The translations under genes and the position numbers were made by a program. From JABCPO02 sp963546185 (GTDB lineage: Bacteria; Bacillota; Clostridia; TANB77; CAG-508), in contig CAUULU010000010.1 of NCBI GenBank assembly GCA_963546185.1, forward strand, positions 1 to 23,769: a stretch of 23,769 nucleotides of DNA, read 5' to 3'. Under the pieces are notes generated by a model. The model worked only from the letters and a program-made list of their open reading frames with translations, did not search any database and had not been told where the DNA came from. This document shows, piece by piece, positions 1-8,408 of this stretch. Numbering within the stretch: position 1 is the stretch's first letter; every line of letters begins with the position of its first letter.

Positions 1-2014
1 CTTATACTCTAACTTATCCATTGATTTTTGTATCTCTATCTTTGGATCGTTTACTACTATTTTCTTATTAGTACTTCCTTGTGCTGAGTTTCCAGTAAAG
101 CTTCTTCCTGAGGCTGTTACACTATTTGTTACATCACCTTTTCCGGTTTGCTGTATCTAATATTTCCATATCATACTGCAACTCTTTTGTTTCTCCATAG
201 AATAATATAGTTAAATTTGTTTTTATTTTTCCTTGTTCATCTGTATTTACAGTAAAAGAATTATCATTTGGTATAATTGGTCCTGCTAATCTTAAATATT
301 GTGTATTATATGTATCTACGAAGTTTAAGTCTGTTATTCTCCCCTTATTTGTTTCATTTTCCTTTATTCTTACACTTACCTTGTATGTTATTCTATCTCC
401 AACCTTATACTCATTTTTAGGGTTTACTACTTCTTTTTTTACTTCTAACTCTTGGTTTTCTGGCTTTTCTAATTTTTGAGTATATACTTCTGATTCATTT
501 CCTGCTCCATCAATAGTCCTTATATGTATATATTTGTCTGGAGAATATGCTGTACTTCCAATATCTATACTTTCATTCTCACCTTTAGTTTCTATTTCAT
601 ACCAGTTCAATGGAGTAGTATTTCCTTCAGTTATAGCATATTTATATTTTTTAACACCTGTTGTTATTGTTGCACTCTTAGTATCACTTCTAAACTCTGT
701 ATCTCCATTTAATCCTTTAACATAGTATTCATATGTACTTCCATTATCTTCTGGTCTTCTAAATTTAACATGAACACTATTTACTTCATCTACAATTGTA
801 GATACATTAGAAACCTTATTAGGATCTGCTATATCTCTTGCTGAATTATCTAATATTTCTGTTTTCTTTGTTAATTGTTTTAAGTAAAATAATGTATTTG
901 CAAGTACCTTTCTTTCATCTTCTGTTGAATTACCATTACTATGTCCTGTTTGTATCATTGCTGTATTATTCCATGTTGTTAGATAATATTTATAATTATA
1001 CTCAGGTGTTTTAGGTAATGTATCAAAATTAACTTCTTTTTGCCATCCTGTATTAGTTTCAAACCTTTCTGTATCTACAAATTCCATCCAAATATTTCCA
1101 GTTGCAACATTTGCCATTGTATGAGCCATAGGTATATTTAATATTGTTCCGAACTGGTCCCAAATTCCATGGAAACTGTGTTAAAAATCCTTTTTTAGTT
1201 ATTTTTACTTTATCAGATGCAAACGCCCAAGATGCTTTAAAATCATACCCATTATTTAACGCTTCTTGAACATTATTTATTACCCCTGCATTACCGAACT
1301 TTTATTTTAAAATAATCCCTCAGTCTACCTAAACCTAATTTTGTTCCATACACATCACCAATTGAATCATGTCCTGTTATTACTCCCTTTCCTGCCTTAA
1401 TATAATTTTCAATAACGTCTATTCCTGAATTATTTATATAATCTCTTCCATTTCCTTCCCATGTACCTTGCATCATAACATCATAATCCCATATCATATT
1501 AGGATTTGCCTCAAACTCTCTTGCTGATACATGTTTAACTTTTATAAGTTGTCTTCCATTTGCTGGATTTTTACCATATGCTCTAAAATTAGTTGTATTT
1601 CCACCTTCTCTTATTGTTCCGTCCTTCCATCCAAACTTTTAAAAGTGCCGTTTTGGGTATTACTTCCGAACTTCCATCTAAATATGTTACTTGTACATTT
1701 GGTGTATTATATACTGCTGTAGGAACCGGATATACATTTAGTACTTTAACCTCTTCATCAATATTATTAAAATCAGTAAGCCCAATTGTTTCAAATGTGC
1801 TTGCTCCTGGCTTTTTTTGATACACCTTATATGAACTATTTTGTGGTCCTGTCCATTTTAAATGTATATTATTTGTTTCTGGTTTTGGAGTAAGTGTAAG
1901 CTCTGATTCTGCTGCATTAGAAATCATTGTATTAGAATATGCTATTATCATACTTAATACCATAATCATTACTACAATTACTTTTACTCCTTTTTGTATA
2001 ACTTTCTTTACCAT
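1..2014 (-). CDS. Large secreted surface protein, 3' end outside window, needs four +1 shifts at CGG
   Basis: ATG at 2014 follows an AAGGAG ribosome site. The first 35 residues are a signal peptide (basic start, long hydrophobic core, ending near ISNAA). About residues 37-100 look like a fibronectin-type III fold (LTPKPETNNIHLKWTG). Residues about 130-300 contain IWDYDVMMQGTWEG and KAGKGVITGHDS, resembling the DUF5057-type secreted proteins I know from Clostridia. From about residue 525 there is an adhesin-like domain (NPKNEYKVGDRITYKV), as in DUF11 or isopeptide-forming surface proteins. The frame is open only if one C is skipped at four in-frame CGG codons (after codons 131, 239, 287 and 622). 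The frame then stays open to the left edge, giving 670 codons here. Without shifting, translation stops soon after 1619. Role inferred: cell-surface or adhesion protein. The domain names are tentative; the four restored frames are seen directly. Confidence 0.8.
143..145 (-). other. +1 frameshift site AAC C GGA in surface protein
   Basis: Zero frame reads AAC CGG AAA AGG TGA and stops at once. Skipping the C gives AAC GGA AAA GGT GAT (DTANGKGDVTNSVTASG), which stays open to the window edge. Confidence 0.82.
1149..1151 (-). other. +1 frameshift site GTT C GGA in surface protein
   Basis: Skipping the C joins WNLGPV to GTILNIPMAHTMANV and connects the middle and downstream parts of the surface protein. 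Confidence 0.85.
1294..1296 (-). other. +1 frameshift site GTT C GGT in surface protein
   Basis: Zero frame is GTT CGG TAA, an immediate stop. Skipping the C gives GTT GGT AAT GCA (KIKVGNAGVINNVQEAL), open to the next site at 1151. This is one of two sites followed by GGT instead of GGA. Confidence 0.85.
1619..1621 (-). other. +1 frameshift site GGA C GGA in surface protein
   Basis: Zero frame reads GGA CGG AAC and soon stops. Skipping the C gives KVWMEGGTIREGGNTTNF, which continues into the IWDYDVMM region. Confidence 0.85.
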
Positions 2015-2125
2015 ACTAGTCTCCTTTTTAAATTAAATATATATTATACCTCATATTTACATTAATATATTCAATTAAAAAACTCTAGTATTATTACATA
2101 TTTAAAACAATAACTACATTTAAAA

Positions 2126-2150
2126 GAAAAAAAGAGGACTAATGTCCTCT
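2126..2150 (-). terminator. Intrinsic terminator between tRNA-Leu and the surface gene
   Basis: On the minus strand, AGAGGAC pairs with GTCCTCT around a four-base loop and is followed by a run of Ts. It would insulate the surface gene from upstream transcription. Confidence 0.75.
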
Positions 2151-2330
2151 AAATTTATATATCTAATGGTAAATATGAAAAATACAATAATGAAATTATA
2201 GAAAAATATTAATAAACAATACATATAAAAGTTATAATAAAAGTGATAACTAGACAATAAATAATAACAATAGATAATAAATAAAATGATATTTTATAAC
2301 TTTTTAAAGCTCTCTAATCCCTTAATATAT

Positions 2331-2376
2331 AAAGAAAAGCTAGTAACATAAGCATTCTTACATTACTAGCTTTTTT
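2331..2376 (-). terminator. Terminator after tRNA-Leu
   Basis: A ten-base stem (AAGCTAGTAA with TTACTAGCTT) lies just downstream of the tRNA 3' end. On the minus strand it is followed by TTTTCTTT. An A/T tract on the other side makes it potentially bidirectional. Confidence 0.75.
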
Positions 2377-2387
2377 GTGTTTAGTGG

Positions 2388-2468
2388 TGCGACTAAGAGG
2401 ACTCGAACCTCCACGCCTAAACACCAGATTCTAAGTCTGGCGCGTCTACCAATTCCGCCATAGTCGCA
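2388..2468 (-). tRNA. tRNA-Leu, anticodon UAG
   Basis: The cloverleaf is class II. The acceptor stem TGCGACT/AGTCGCA is perfect, the anticodon stem is CCAGA/TCTGG, and the seven-base loop CTTAGAA has anticodon TAG at 2431-2433. There is a long variable arm and a T arm with GGTTCGAGTCC. CCA is encoded at 2385-2387. It reads CUN leucine codons, including CUU, which precedes six of the 16 CGG frameshift sites in the window. The anticodon loop is of normal length, so this tRNA is not itself a four-base decoder. It has its own promoter and terminator. Confidence 0.95.
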
Positions 2469-2475
2469 TATGTAT

Positions 2476-2504
2476 ATTATAATTATAATTATATTAGAAG
2501 TCAA
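2476..2504 (-). promoter_or_regulatory. Promoter of tRNA-Leu
   Basis: Minus-strand TTGACT (2499-2504) and TATAAT (2476-2481) are separated by 17 bases. The -10 ends eight bases before the tRNA 5' end. Confidence 0.85.
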
Positions 2505-2591
2505 TATTATTTTTTAAAATATTAATTAATATAATTTACAATTATATATACATATAAAATTAATTATTTTTTTAATTCTTTATTTATTTAA

Positions 2592-2954
2592 TTATTTTAA
2601 AGTTACAGTTGCTCCTGCTGCTTCTAATTGTTTTTTCATTTCTTCAGCTTCGTCTTTAGCAACTCCTGCTTTAACTATTTTTGGTGCTCCATCAACTAAT
2701 TCTTTAGCTTCTTTTAATCCTAATCCTGAAACTGTTTTAACAACTTTCATAACTTCGATCTTAGCTCCACCTACTGATGTTAATTCTACGTCGAATTCTG
2801 ATTTTTCAGCTGCTCCTGCTGCTTCTCCAGCTGCTGCTGGTGCTGCTACTGCTGCAGATACTCCAAATTTTTCTTCTATAGCTTTAACTAAATCAGCTAA
2901 TTCTATAACTGTCATTTTTTCTATTTCTTCTAACATTTTTTCTATATTTGCCAT
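2592..2954 (-). CDS. rplL: Ribosomal protein bL12 (L7/L12)
   Basis: This 120-residue protein has the family length and architecture. An N-terminal dimerization segment (IEKMLEEIEKMTVIELADLVKAIEEKFGV) binds L10, an Ala-rich hinge covers about residues 34-50, and a C-terminal factor-binding domain contains KIEVMKVV and GLGLKEAKELVDGAP. It forms the ribosomal stalk that recruits elongation factors. It is the last gene of the ribosomal operon, 49 bases after rplJ, with an AAGGAG site before its ATG. It contains no in-frame CGG. Confidence 0.98.
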   Translation of the reverse strand: MANIEKMLEEIEKMTVIELADLVKAIEEKFGVSAAVAAPAAAGEAAGAAEKSEFDVELTSVGGAKIEVMKVVKTVSGLGLKEAKELVDGAPKIVKAGVAKDEAEEMKKQLEAAGATVTLK

Positions 2955-3003
2955 TTTTATTCTCCTTATTTGTTTTTATTTTATTTCTTTGTTTGTATAT
3001 TAA

Positions 3004-3594
3004 TTATTCTTGTTCTGTTTTTTCTTCTTCTTTAACTTCTTCAGCTTTTACTTCTTCTACTGCTTCTACTTTTTCTTCTTTAACTTCTGGTTCTACACCT
3101 GATTCTTTTTGTTGTTTAACTTGATCAAGTGCAACTGCAAGTTTTGATATATTAGCAAGCAATACTCCAGCAAGTTTTGATAGTAATTCTTCTCTTGAAG
3201 GAAGTTGTGCAAGTGTAAAGATTTCTTCTTTTGTTTTAACTTCTCCTTCTATCATTCCTGCTTTTAGTGTGTAGTAATCATTTTCTTTTATGAAATTGTA
3301 TATTACTTTTGAAGTAGCTAAATAATCGCTTTCACAAGTTATAACTGCTGTAGGACCAACTAATTTTTCTTCAAAATCTTTGATTCCCATTTCTTCAAAA
3401 GCTCTTCTTATAATATTATTTTTTATAACTGAATATTCTGCTTCAACATTTCCTAAATCTTTTCTTAATTTAGTTACATCTTCTGCATTTATTCCTCTAT
3501 AATCTGTTAATAATATTATGTTGGCTTTTTTGAATCTTTCAGCTAATTTTGTTACTTCTTGTTTTTTTAATTCTATTATTTTTTCGTTAGCCAA
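3004..3594 (-). CDS. rplJ: Ribosomal protein uL10 with acidic C-terminal tail
   Basis: The N-terminal ribosome-binding domain is typical of L10 (LTDYRGINAEDVTKLRKDL, YSVIKNNIIRRAFEE). It anchors L7/L12 dimers through its C-terminal helix. The protein is 196 residues, longer than the usual 165-175, because of a roughly 30-residue Glu/Lys/Val-rich tail (from about residue 165) that bacterial L10 normally lacks. A GGAGGT ribosome site precedes the ATG. The leader upstream resembles the L10 autoregulatory leader. There is no in-frame CGG. Confidence 0.97.
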   Translation of the reverse strand: MANEKIIELKKQEVTKLAERFKKANIILLTDYRGINAEDVTKLRKDLGNVEAEYSVIKNNIIRRAFEEMGIKDFEEKLVGPTAVITCESDYLATSKVIYNFIKENDYYTLKAGMIEGEVKTKEEIFTLAQLPSREELLSKLAGVLLANISKLAVALDQVKQQKESGVEPEVKEEKVEAVEEVKAEEVKEEEKTEQE

Positions 3595-3617
3595 TTTTCT
3601 ACACCTCCATATATATT

Positions 3618-3726
3618 AAAAATAGTCTTTTGCCGAAGATGAGGGCATAAAGACTATTTATATAACAAAATATTATATTTTAGTTTTTCCCTCGATAGGA
3701 CTTATATACCTATTGTCTTCGGTAAC
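3618..3726 (-). promoter_or_regulatory. Ribosomal protein L10 leader (autoregulatory RNA)
   Basis: The 164-base gap between rplA and rplJ has complementary segments on the minus strand. ACCGAAGAC near the 5' end can pair with CTTCGG near the 3' end, and further short stems lie between. This matches the layout of the L10 leader, where the L10-L12 complex binds its own mRNA to repress rplJ-rplL. The match is from recognition, not a covariance search. The CTTCGG here is non-coding and not a recoding site. Confidence 0.75.
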
Positions 3727-3758
3727 TATTTACATTTAGTATTATACTATTTTTTTAA

Positions 3759-4439
3759 TTAGTTTGCAACCTTTATTCCAGGTCCCATTGTTGTTGTTAT
3801 TGCAATACCTTTTATGTATTGTCCTTTTGCTGCTGCTGGTTTTGCTTTTACTAAAGCATCCATTATTGCTGCATAATTTTCTTTTAATTTTTCTGGTCCA
3901 AATGATACTTTTCCTATTGCAAGGTGAGTTATATTTGTTTTATCTAATCTATATTCTACCTTACCTGCTTTAATATCTTGAACTGCTTTTTTAACATCCA
4001 TTGTTATTGTTCCAGATTTAGGGTTTGGCATTAATCCTTTAGGTCCTAATACTTTACCTATTCTACCAATTACACCCATCATGTCTGGTGTTGTTACTAT
4101 TACATCATATTCAAACCAGTTTTCGTTTTGAATTTTTGTAATCATTTCTTCTGCTCCAACAAAGTCTGCTCCTGCATCCATCGCTTCTTTAGCTTTATCA
4201 CCTTTTGCTATTACTAGCACTCTAACTGTTTTACCTGTTCCATTTGGAAGTACTACAGTTCCTCTTACTTGTTGATCTGCATTTCTTGAATCTACACCTA
4301 ATCTTACATGTAATTCAACAGTTTCATCAAATTTTCTTTTTGGTAATTTTTCTACTAATTCAAATGCTTCTTCTACTGTGTATAATTTATTTTTATCTAC
4401 TATTTCTGCTGCTATTTTTGCTGCTTTTGTTTTTTTCAT
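3759..4439 (-). CDS. rplA: Ribosomal protein uL1
   Basis: The 226-residue length is standard for L1. Recognisable segments are FDETVELHVRLGVDSRNADQ, VLPNGTGKTVRVLVIAKG and LGPKGLMPNPKSGTI. It binds 23S rRNA at the L1 stalk and assists E-site tRNA release. It lies 66 bases after rplK in the same operon. All Arg codons I checked are AGA, and there is no in-frame CGG. Confidence 0.98.
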   Translation of the reverse strand: MKKTKAAKIAAEIVDKNKLYTVEEAFELVEKLPKRKFDETVELHVRLGVDSRNADQQVRGTVVLPNGTGKTVRVLVIAKGDKAKEAMDAGADFVGAEEMITKIQNENWFEYDVIVTTPDMMGVIGRIGKVLGPKGLMPNPKSGTITMDVKKAVQDIKAGKVEYRLDKTNITHLAIGKVSFGPEKLKENYAAIMDALVKAKPAAAKGQYIKGIAITTTMGPGIKVAN

Positions 4440-4505
4440 TTTTCCTCCTTGTGGTACAAACGGTAATACCTCCCACTATTTATTATTTTATTTTCTTACT
4501 TATAA

Positions 4506-4937
4506 TTAGTCTTCTACTATTATTCCCATTGATTTTGCTGTTCCTTCAACGATTGTCATTGCTGCTTCTATTGAGTTTGCATTTAAGTCCGGCATTTTTA
4601 ATTCTGCTACTTTTTTAACTTGTTCTTTAGTCATTTTAGCAACTTTTTCTTTATTTGGTTTACCAGATCCTTTTGGTATATTTAATTCTTTTTTAATTAA
4701 ATTAGCCATTGGTGGAACTTTAGTTATATATGTAAAAGATTTGTCTTTGTATATGCTAACAACTACTGGAATCTTCATTCCTGCTTGACTTGCTGTCTTT
4801 TCATTAAAATCTTTTACGAATTGCATTATATTTATTCCTGTTGACCCTAATGCTGGTCCTACTGGTGGAGCTGTTGTTGCTTTCCCAGCTTCTATTTGTA
4901 ATTTAACTTGTTGTGTTATTTCTTTTCCTGCTGCCAT
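4506..4937 (-). CDS. rplK: Ribosomal protein uL11
   Basis: This 143-residue protein has the L11 signatures KLQIEAGKATTAPPVGPALG, NIMQFVKDFNEKT and the C-terminal rRNA-binding segment (KMPDLNANSIEAAMTIVEGTA). It supports the GTPase-associated centre of the 50S subunit. It sits 17 bases downstream of nusG. A CCG GAC junction inside KMPDLN contains an out-of-frame CGG that causes no shift, which makes it a useful control. Confidence 0.98.
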   Translation of the reverse strand: MAAGKEITQQVKLQIEAGKATTAPPVGPALGSTGINIMQFVKDFNEKTASQAGMKIPVVVSIYKDKSFTYITKVPPMANLIKKELNIPKGSGKPNKEKVAKMTKEQVKKVAELKMPDLNANSIEAAMTIVEGTAKSMGIIVED

Positions 4938-4954
4938 TTTAGTTTCCTCCTATA

Positions 4955-5503
4955 TTATTTACTTGCCTTTTGAATATTGGCAAAGTCTAATTCTACAGAT
5001 GTTTCTCTTCCAAACATTGTTATTAAAACTCTAACTTTTCCTTTATCCCTATTTATTTCTTCAACTTGTCCAGTATATCCTTCTAATGGTTGTGATAATA
5101 CTTCAACAGTGTCTCCTACTTTATAGTCTACTTCTATTACTGAATCATCTATCCCCATTTTTCTTATTTCCTCTGTTGTAAGTGGAATTGGTTTTGTACC
5201 TGCTCCAACAAATCCTGTAACTCCTGTTGTATTTCTAACAATATACCAAGTTTCTTCAGTTACTATCATTTTTATAAGTACATATCCTGGAAATACTTTT
5301 CTTAAATTTTTCTTTGTTTTACCTTTTTTTATTTCTATTTGTTCTTCCATTGGTATAACAATTTTAAAGATATAGTCTTGAAGATCTCTATTTTGTAGAG
5401 TTTGTTCTAAGTCTGTTTTAACCTTATTTTCATACCCTGAATATGTATGTACTACATACCATAATGGTTCTGAACTATAGTCATTTTTTTGTTTTTGAGA
5501 CAT
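4955..5503 (-). CDS. nusG: Transcription elongation/antitermination factor NusG
   Basis: This 182-residue protein has the NGN domain (WYVVHTYSGYENKVKTDLEQ, GYVLIKMIVTEETWYIVRNTTGV) followed by a C-terminal KOW domain (VGDTVEVLSQPLEGYTGQVEEI). It binds RNA polymerase and modulates pausing and termination. The order secE-nusG-rplK-rplA is the classical Firmicute arrangement. No in-frame CGG. Confidence 0.98.
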   Translation of the reverse strand: MSQKQKNDYSSEPLWYVVHTYSGYENKVKTDLEQTLQNRDLQDYIFKIVIPMEEQIEIKKGKTKKNLRKVFPGYVLIKMIVTEETWYIVRNTTGVTGFVGAGTKPIPLTTEEIRKMGIDDSVIEVDYKVGDTVEVLSQPLEGYTGQVEEINRDKGKVRVLITMFGRETSVELDFANIQKASK

Positions 5504-5561
5504 TTTTGCCTCCTTTTCTAAAGTTTAAATTTTATTGTTTTAAAGTTATGTTCTTTTAAGT

Positions 5562-5915
5562 TTATTGTCCCTTGTTTTCATCTTTTTTTTCTTCAGTTTT
5601 AGATTCTTCTTTTTTATCTTCTTTTTTTGATTCATTATTATTTGAATTGTTTGTATTATTTGTATTACCTATATTTTGTTCTTTCTTTTGTTTTTCAATT
5701 ATAGGTTCTGTTATCTTTTTAAATCCTAAAGAAAATAATGAATCTGATATGAATATTATTAAAGCTACAATTACTACTAAGAATACAACTGATGCTGTTG
5801 CTTTTGATAATTCACTTGCACTTGGCCATGATACTTTTTTAAGTTCATTTCCAACTGTAGCAACTTCTGATTTATTTTTTTCTATTGCTTTTTTGTCATT
5901 TTTCTTTTTAGCCAT
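5562..5915 (-). CDS. secE: Preprotein translocase subunit SecE with charged tail
   Basis: The SecE core is clear: an amphipathic segment with ELKKVSWPSASEL, then one membrane helix (about residues 43-60, VVFLVVIVALIIFISDSLF). It stabilises SecY in the translocon. The 117-residue length exceeds the usual 60-75 because of an Asn-rich then Lys/Glu-rich C-terminal extension of about 40 residues (NTNNTNNSNNNESKKEDKKE). The tail resembles in style the acidic tail on L10 in the same operon. No in-frame CGG. Confidence 0.95.
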   Translation of the reverse strand: MAKKKNDKKAIEKNKSEVATVGNELKKVSWPSASELSKATASVVFLVVIVALIIFISDSLFSLGFKKITEPIIEKQKKEQNIGNTNNTNNSNNNESKKEDKKEESKTEEKKDENKGQ

Positions 5916-5938
5916 CTTTCCCTCCTAAGGCCTACTAG

Positions 5939-6103
5939 CTATTTTGTTTCTTTATGTACTGTTCTCTTATTACAATATTTACAAAATTTAACTATTTCTA
6001 ATCTTTCTGTGTTATTTCTTTTGTTTTTACTTGTAATGTAGTTTCTACGTTTACATTCAGTACATTCTAATGTTATGTTTTCTCTTGGTCCTTTTGCTGC
6101 CAT
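5939..6103 (-). CDS. rpmG: Ribosomal protein bL33 (zinc-ribbon type)
   Basis: The 54-residue protein begins MAAKGPRENITLECTECKRR and carries two CxxC pairs (CTEC and CKYC), as in zinc-binding L33. I chose the ATG at 6103 because GGAGGT lies just upstream; an in-frame ATG at 6130 lacks such a site and would add nine residues not expected in L33. The Arg codon pair in ECKRRNY is CGT AGA, so CGT is read as Arg in this organism. First gene of the translation operon. Confidence 0.95.
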   Translation of the reverse strand: MAAKGPRENITLECTECKRRNYITSKNKRNNTERLEIVKFCKYCNKRTVHKETK

Positions 6104-6210
6104 TTTTACACCTCCATTTGAATATAGCATTTTTACCTATGCTAAAGGTTTGATACATTTAGAAGCATCTTGTATCATAAAACGATGTGTGCATTTTTAC
6201 ATGCTATTAT

Positions 6211-6239
6211 ATAATACCATAGACCTTCTTTTATGTCAA
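6211..6239 (-). promoter_or_regulatory. Sigma-A promoter of the rpmG-secE-nusG-rplK-rplA operon
   Basis: Minus-strand TTGACA (6234-6239) and TATTAT (6211-6216) are separated by 17 bases. They lie immediately after the vanZ stop and predict a leader of about 100 bases before rpmG. The leader has two short possible stems (TGATAC/GTATCA and TAGCAT/ATGCTA) of unknown role. Confidence 0.85.
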
Positions 6240-6244
6240 TGAAA

Positions 6245-6778
6245 TCAAGGCTTTTTACGCCTTATTTTTATAAAATTATTTAGCAATAATATTACTATTC
6301 CCATACATGAACCTAAAGTATCTATTATAACATCAATTGCCTTTCCTGTTCTTCCTGGTACATATATTTGATGTATCTCGTCAAATACTGCATATATAAT
6401 ACAAAATATACATGTATATAATATATTCTTTCTTAGTCTTTCTTTTTCACTCTTACTTTCAATATTTAATTCTTCTATAAACATATATGTAAATATTGCA
6501 AGTATCATATATATACTAAAATGTGCTATTTTTCTTATTAATGGATTTATTTTTTTTGTAAGTTTTACTAGTTCTTTTTCACTTAACTTATTTCCATTTA
6601 AAAGTTTTATTATATTATATGTTACTCCTCTGCTTTGTTTTGTTGATTCTCCTGCAGAAAATTCCGAAAAACAAAATATTGTTATACATCCTATTAAAAC
6701 TAGTATTAATAGTAATATTCTTTTAGGCTTATTAATTTTTTTTAAGCTTATATTTTCTTCTATTTCATTCATTTTCAT
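6245..6778 (-). CDS. VanZ-family membrane protein
   Basis: This 177-residue protein has four likely membrane segments (ILLLILVLIGCITIFCFSEF, the KIAHFSIYMILAIFTYMFI region, NILYTCIFCIIYAVFDE and VIIDTLGSCMGIVILLL). It also has the VanZ hallmarks FSIY, then DEIHQIYVPGRTGKAIDVIIDT. VanZ-like proteins occur in glycopeptide resistance and in many capsule or cell-wall loci; the biochemical role is not settled. It is the last gene of the capsule operon, seven bases after the cytidylyltransferase, probably translationally coupled because no strong ribosome site is visible. A TCG GAA junction is an out-of-frame CGG with no shift. Confidence 0.9.
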   Translation of the reverse strand: MKMNEIEENISLKKINKPKRILLLILVLIGCITIFCFSEFSAGESTKQSRGVTYNIIKLLNGNKLSEKELVKLTKKINPLIRKIAHFSIYMILAIFTYMFIEELNIESKSEKERLRKNILYTCIFCIIYAVFDEIHQIYVPGRTGKAIDVIIDTLGSCMGIVILLLNNFIKIRRKKP

Positions 6779-6784
6779 TAATTT

Positions 6785-7190
6785 CTAATTATCTTTCAAT
6801 CCTAAATCTTTCTTTATTTTAGTTGTTGATATTCCTTCCGTTCTTGGCAAATATATAACTTCACATATGTCTTTTAAACATTCAAAGTTTTCATTTCCTT
6901 CCCAGTCTGACCCCATTACAACTGTGTCTATTTTATATTCTAATACATCATTTCTTTTTTGTTCCCATAAATTTTCTGGTATAACTAAATCTACATATCT
7001 AACTGCTTCTAACATTTTTTTTCTTGTTTCATAATCATGATATGCTGCTTTTTTTCCTTTTATTTTATTAAATTCATCTGTTGATACTGCAACTACTAAA
7101 TAATCTCCGAAGTTCTTTTGCTCTTCTTAAAATCTCTATATGTCCAAAATGTAACAAATCAAATGTTCCATATGTTAATATTCTTTTCAT
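6785..7190 (-). CDS. tagD: Glycerol-3-phosphate cytidylyltransferase-like protein, +1 shift at codon 27
   Basis: The nucleotidyltransferase signature GTFDLLHFGHIEILRRAKEL is followed by GDYLVVAVSTDEF, then the C-terminal RTEGISTTKI motif. These are the hallmarks of TagD/GCT1 enzymes that make CDP-glycerol from CTP and glycerol 3-phosphate. Its two halves are joined only by skipping the C of CGG at 7107-7109, giving 134 residues plus stop, the normal family size. AGGAGAG precedes the ATG. A CDP-alcohol phosphatidyltransferase encoded in the same operon suggests CDP-alcohol use in decorating or anchoring the polymer (inference). An unshifted ribosome would make a short peptide without most of the active site. 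The substrate could instead be a related polyol phosphate. Confidence 0.9.
7107..7109 (-). other. +1 frameshift site CTT C GGA in the cytidylyltransferase
   Basis: Zero frame reads GAA CTT CGG AGA. Skipping the C gives KELGDYLVVAVSTDEF, a highly conserved cytidylyltransferase segment. Confidence 0.92.
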
Positions 7191-7202
7191 TATCTCTCCT
7201 TT

Positions 7203-8406
7203 TTAATCTAATATTTTTTTACAAACTTCTAAAGCTCTTTCTATAACTTTATCCATATCATAATATTTATATTCTCCGAAGTCTACCTCCAAATACAATC
7301 TTATCATCTTGTTCTGAAAGTTCCTTATATTTCTCATAAATTTCATTATTAATTTTATTATTAATAGGATAATATGCTTCTTTTGTTTCATTCCACTCTT
7401 CTGAAAATTCTTTAGAAATTATTGTATGTCCATAACTTTCTAATTCTTCTGTTTCGGGAATTCCTAATTGATTACCTATTTCAAAATGTTTATGTTCTAT
7501 TATTCTTGTATATGGAATATCTTTTTCTGTATAATTTACAACCGCATTTCCTTGATAATTATTTACTTCTAATTCTTCTGTTTCAAATCTAACTGTTCTA
7601 TATTCTAAATGTCCAAATTTATAATTATAATATTGATCAATTGGACCGGTAAATATTATTTTATCTGATATTTTATCTAACTCTTCTTTATTTTCAAAAT
7701 AATCATAACCTAGTCTCAAATCTATTATTCCTTTTATATCATCACTTTCAATTATTTTATTTCCATATTCATCTATCCCTAACATTTTTTCAATTATTTT
7801 AGTATAACCATCAATTGGTATTCCTTGATATTTGTCATTAAAATAATTATTATCATATACTAATCTTACTGGTAATCGTTTTATTATAAATGCTGGAATT
7901 TCAGTACAAGGCATCCCCCATTGTTTCTCTGTATATCCTTTTATTAGTTTTTCATATATTGTTTTTCCAATCAATGATATTGCTTGTTCTTCAAGATTTT
8001 TAGGTTCCCTTCCATTTAATTTTTTTAACAATTCTTCTCTTTCTTCATTTATATGTCTTAAAGCATCTTCTGGTGTTATAACATCATTCCAAAGTTTATT
8101 AAATGTATTCATATTAAATGGTAAATTATATAATTCATTTTTATATCTTGCTATTGGAGAGTTTGTATATCTATTAAATTCTGTAAATTGATTTATATAA
8201 TCCCAAACTTTCTTATTAGATGTATGGAATATATGTGCACCATAAACATGTACATTTATTCCTTTTCTCTTTTCAGTATATATATTCCCCCCTAAATGGC
8301 TTCTCTTATCAATTACTAATACTTTTTTTCCTTTTTTCTTTGCCTCATATGAAAATATTGCTCCAAATAATCCTGAACCTACTACTAAATAATCATATTT
8401 TTCCAT
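7203..8406 (-). CDS. glf: UDP-galactopyranose mutase, +1 shift near the C-terminus
   Basis: The FAD-dependent mutase interconverts UDP-galactopyranose and UDP-galactofuranose. Visible are the FAD-binding start (YLVVGSGLFGAIFSYEAKK), LVIDKRSHLGGN, and IIKRLPVRLVYDNNYFND. The C-terminal motif GGRLGEYKYYDMD forms only if the C of CGG at 7276-7278 is skipped after codon 376. The restored protein is 400 residues; unshifted translation would stop two codons after the CGG. The conserved Arg in IIKRLPVR is CGA, so CGA is read as Arg here. It predicts galactofuranose in the polymer. It starts two bases after the flippase stop. Confidence 0.95.
7276..7278 (-). other. +1 frameshift site CTT C GGA in glf
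   Basis: Zero frame: GGT AGA CTT CGG AGA ATA TAA. Skipping the C yields GGRLGEYKYYDMDKVIERAL, the signature C-terminus of the family. This is the clearest single case in the window. Confidence 0.95.
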
Positions 8407-8408
8407 AA

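Larger units (their letters stand above)
2015..2384. other. Gene-free AT-rich spacer
   Basis: I find no credible gene here. The stretch holds two minus-strand terminator-like hairpins (2126-2150 and 2331-2376) and a weak possible -10 (TATAAT on the minus strand, 2043-2048) for the surface gene. I see nothing in the remaining roughly 180 A/T-rich bases (2151-2330). Confidence 0.6.

Noticed and set aside
3764..5928. Long plus-strand open frames opposite the ribosomal and secE genes
   Set aside because: They are Leu/Phe-rich antisense reflections of well-recognised minus-strand genes, with no ribosome sites or recognisable families.
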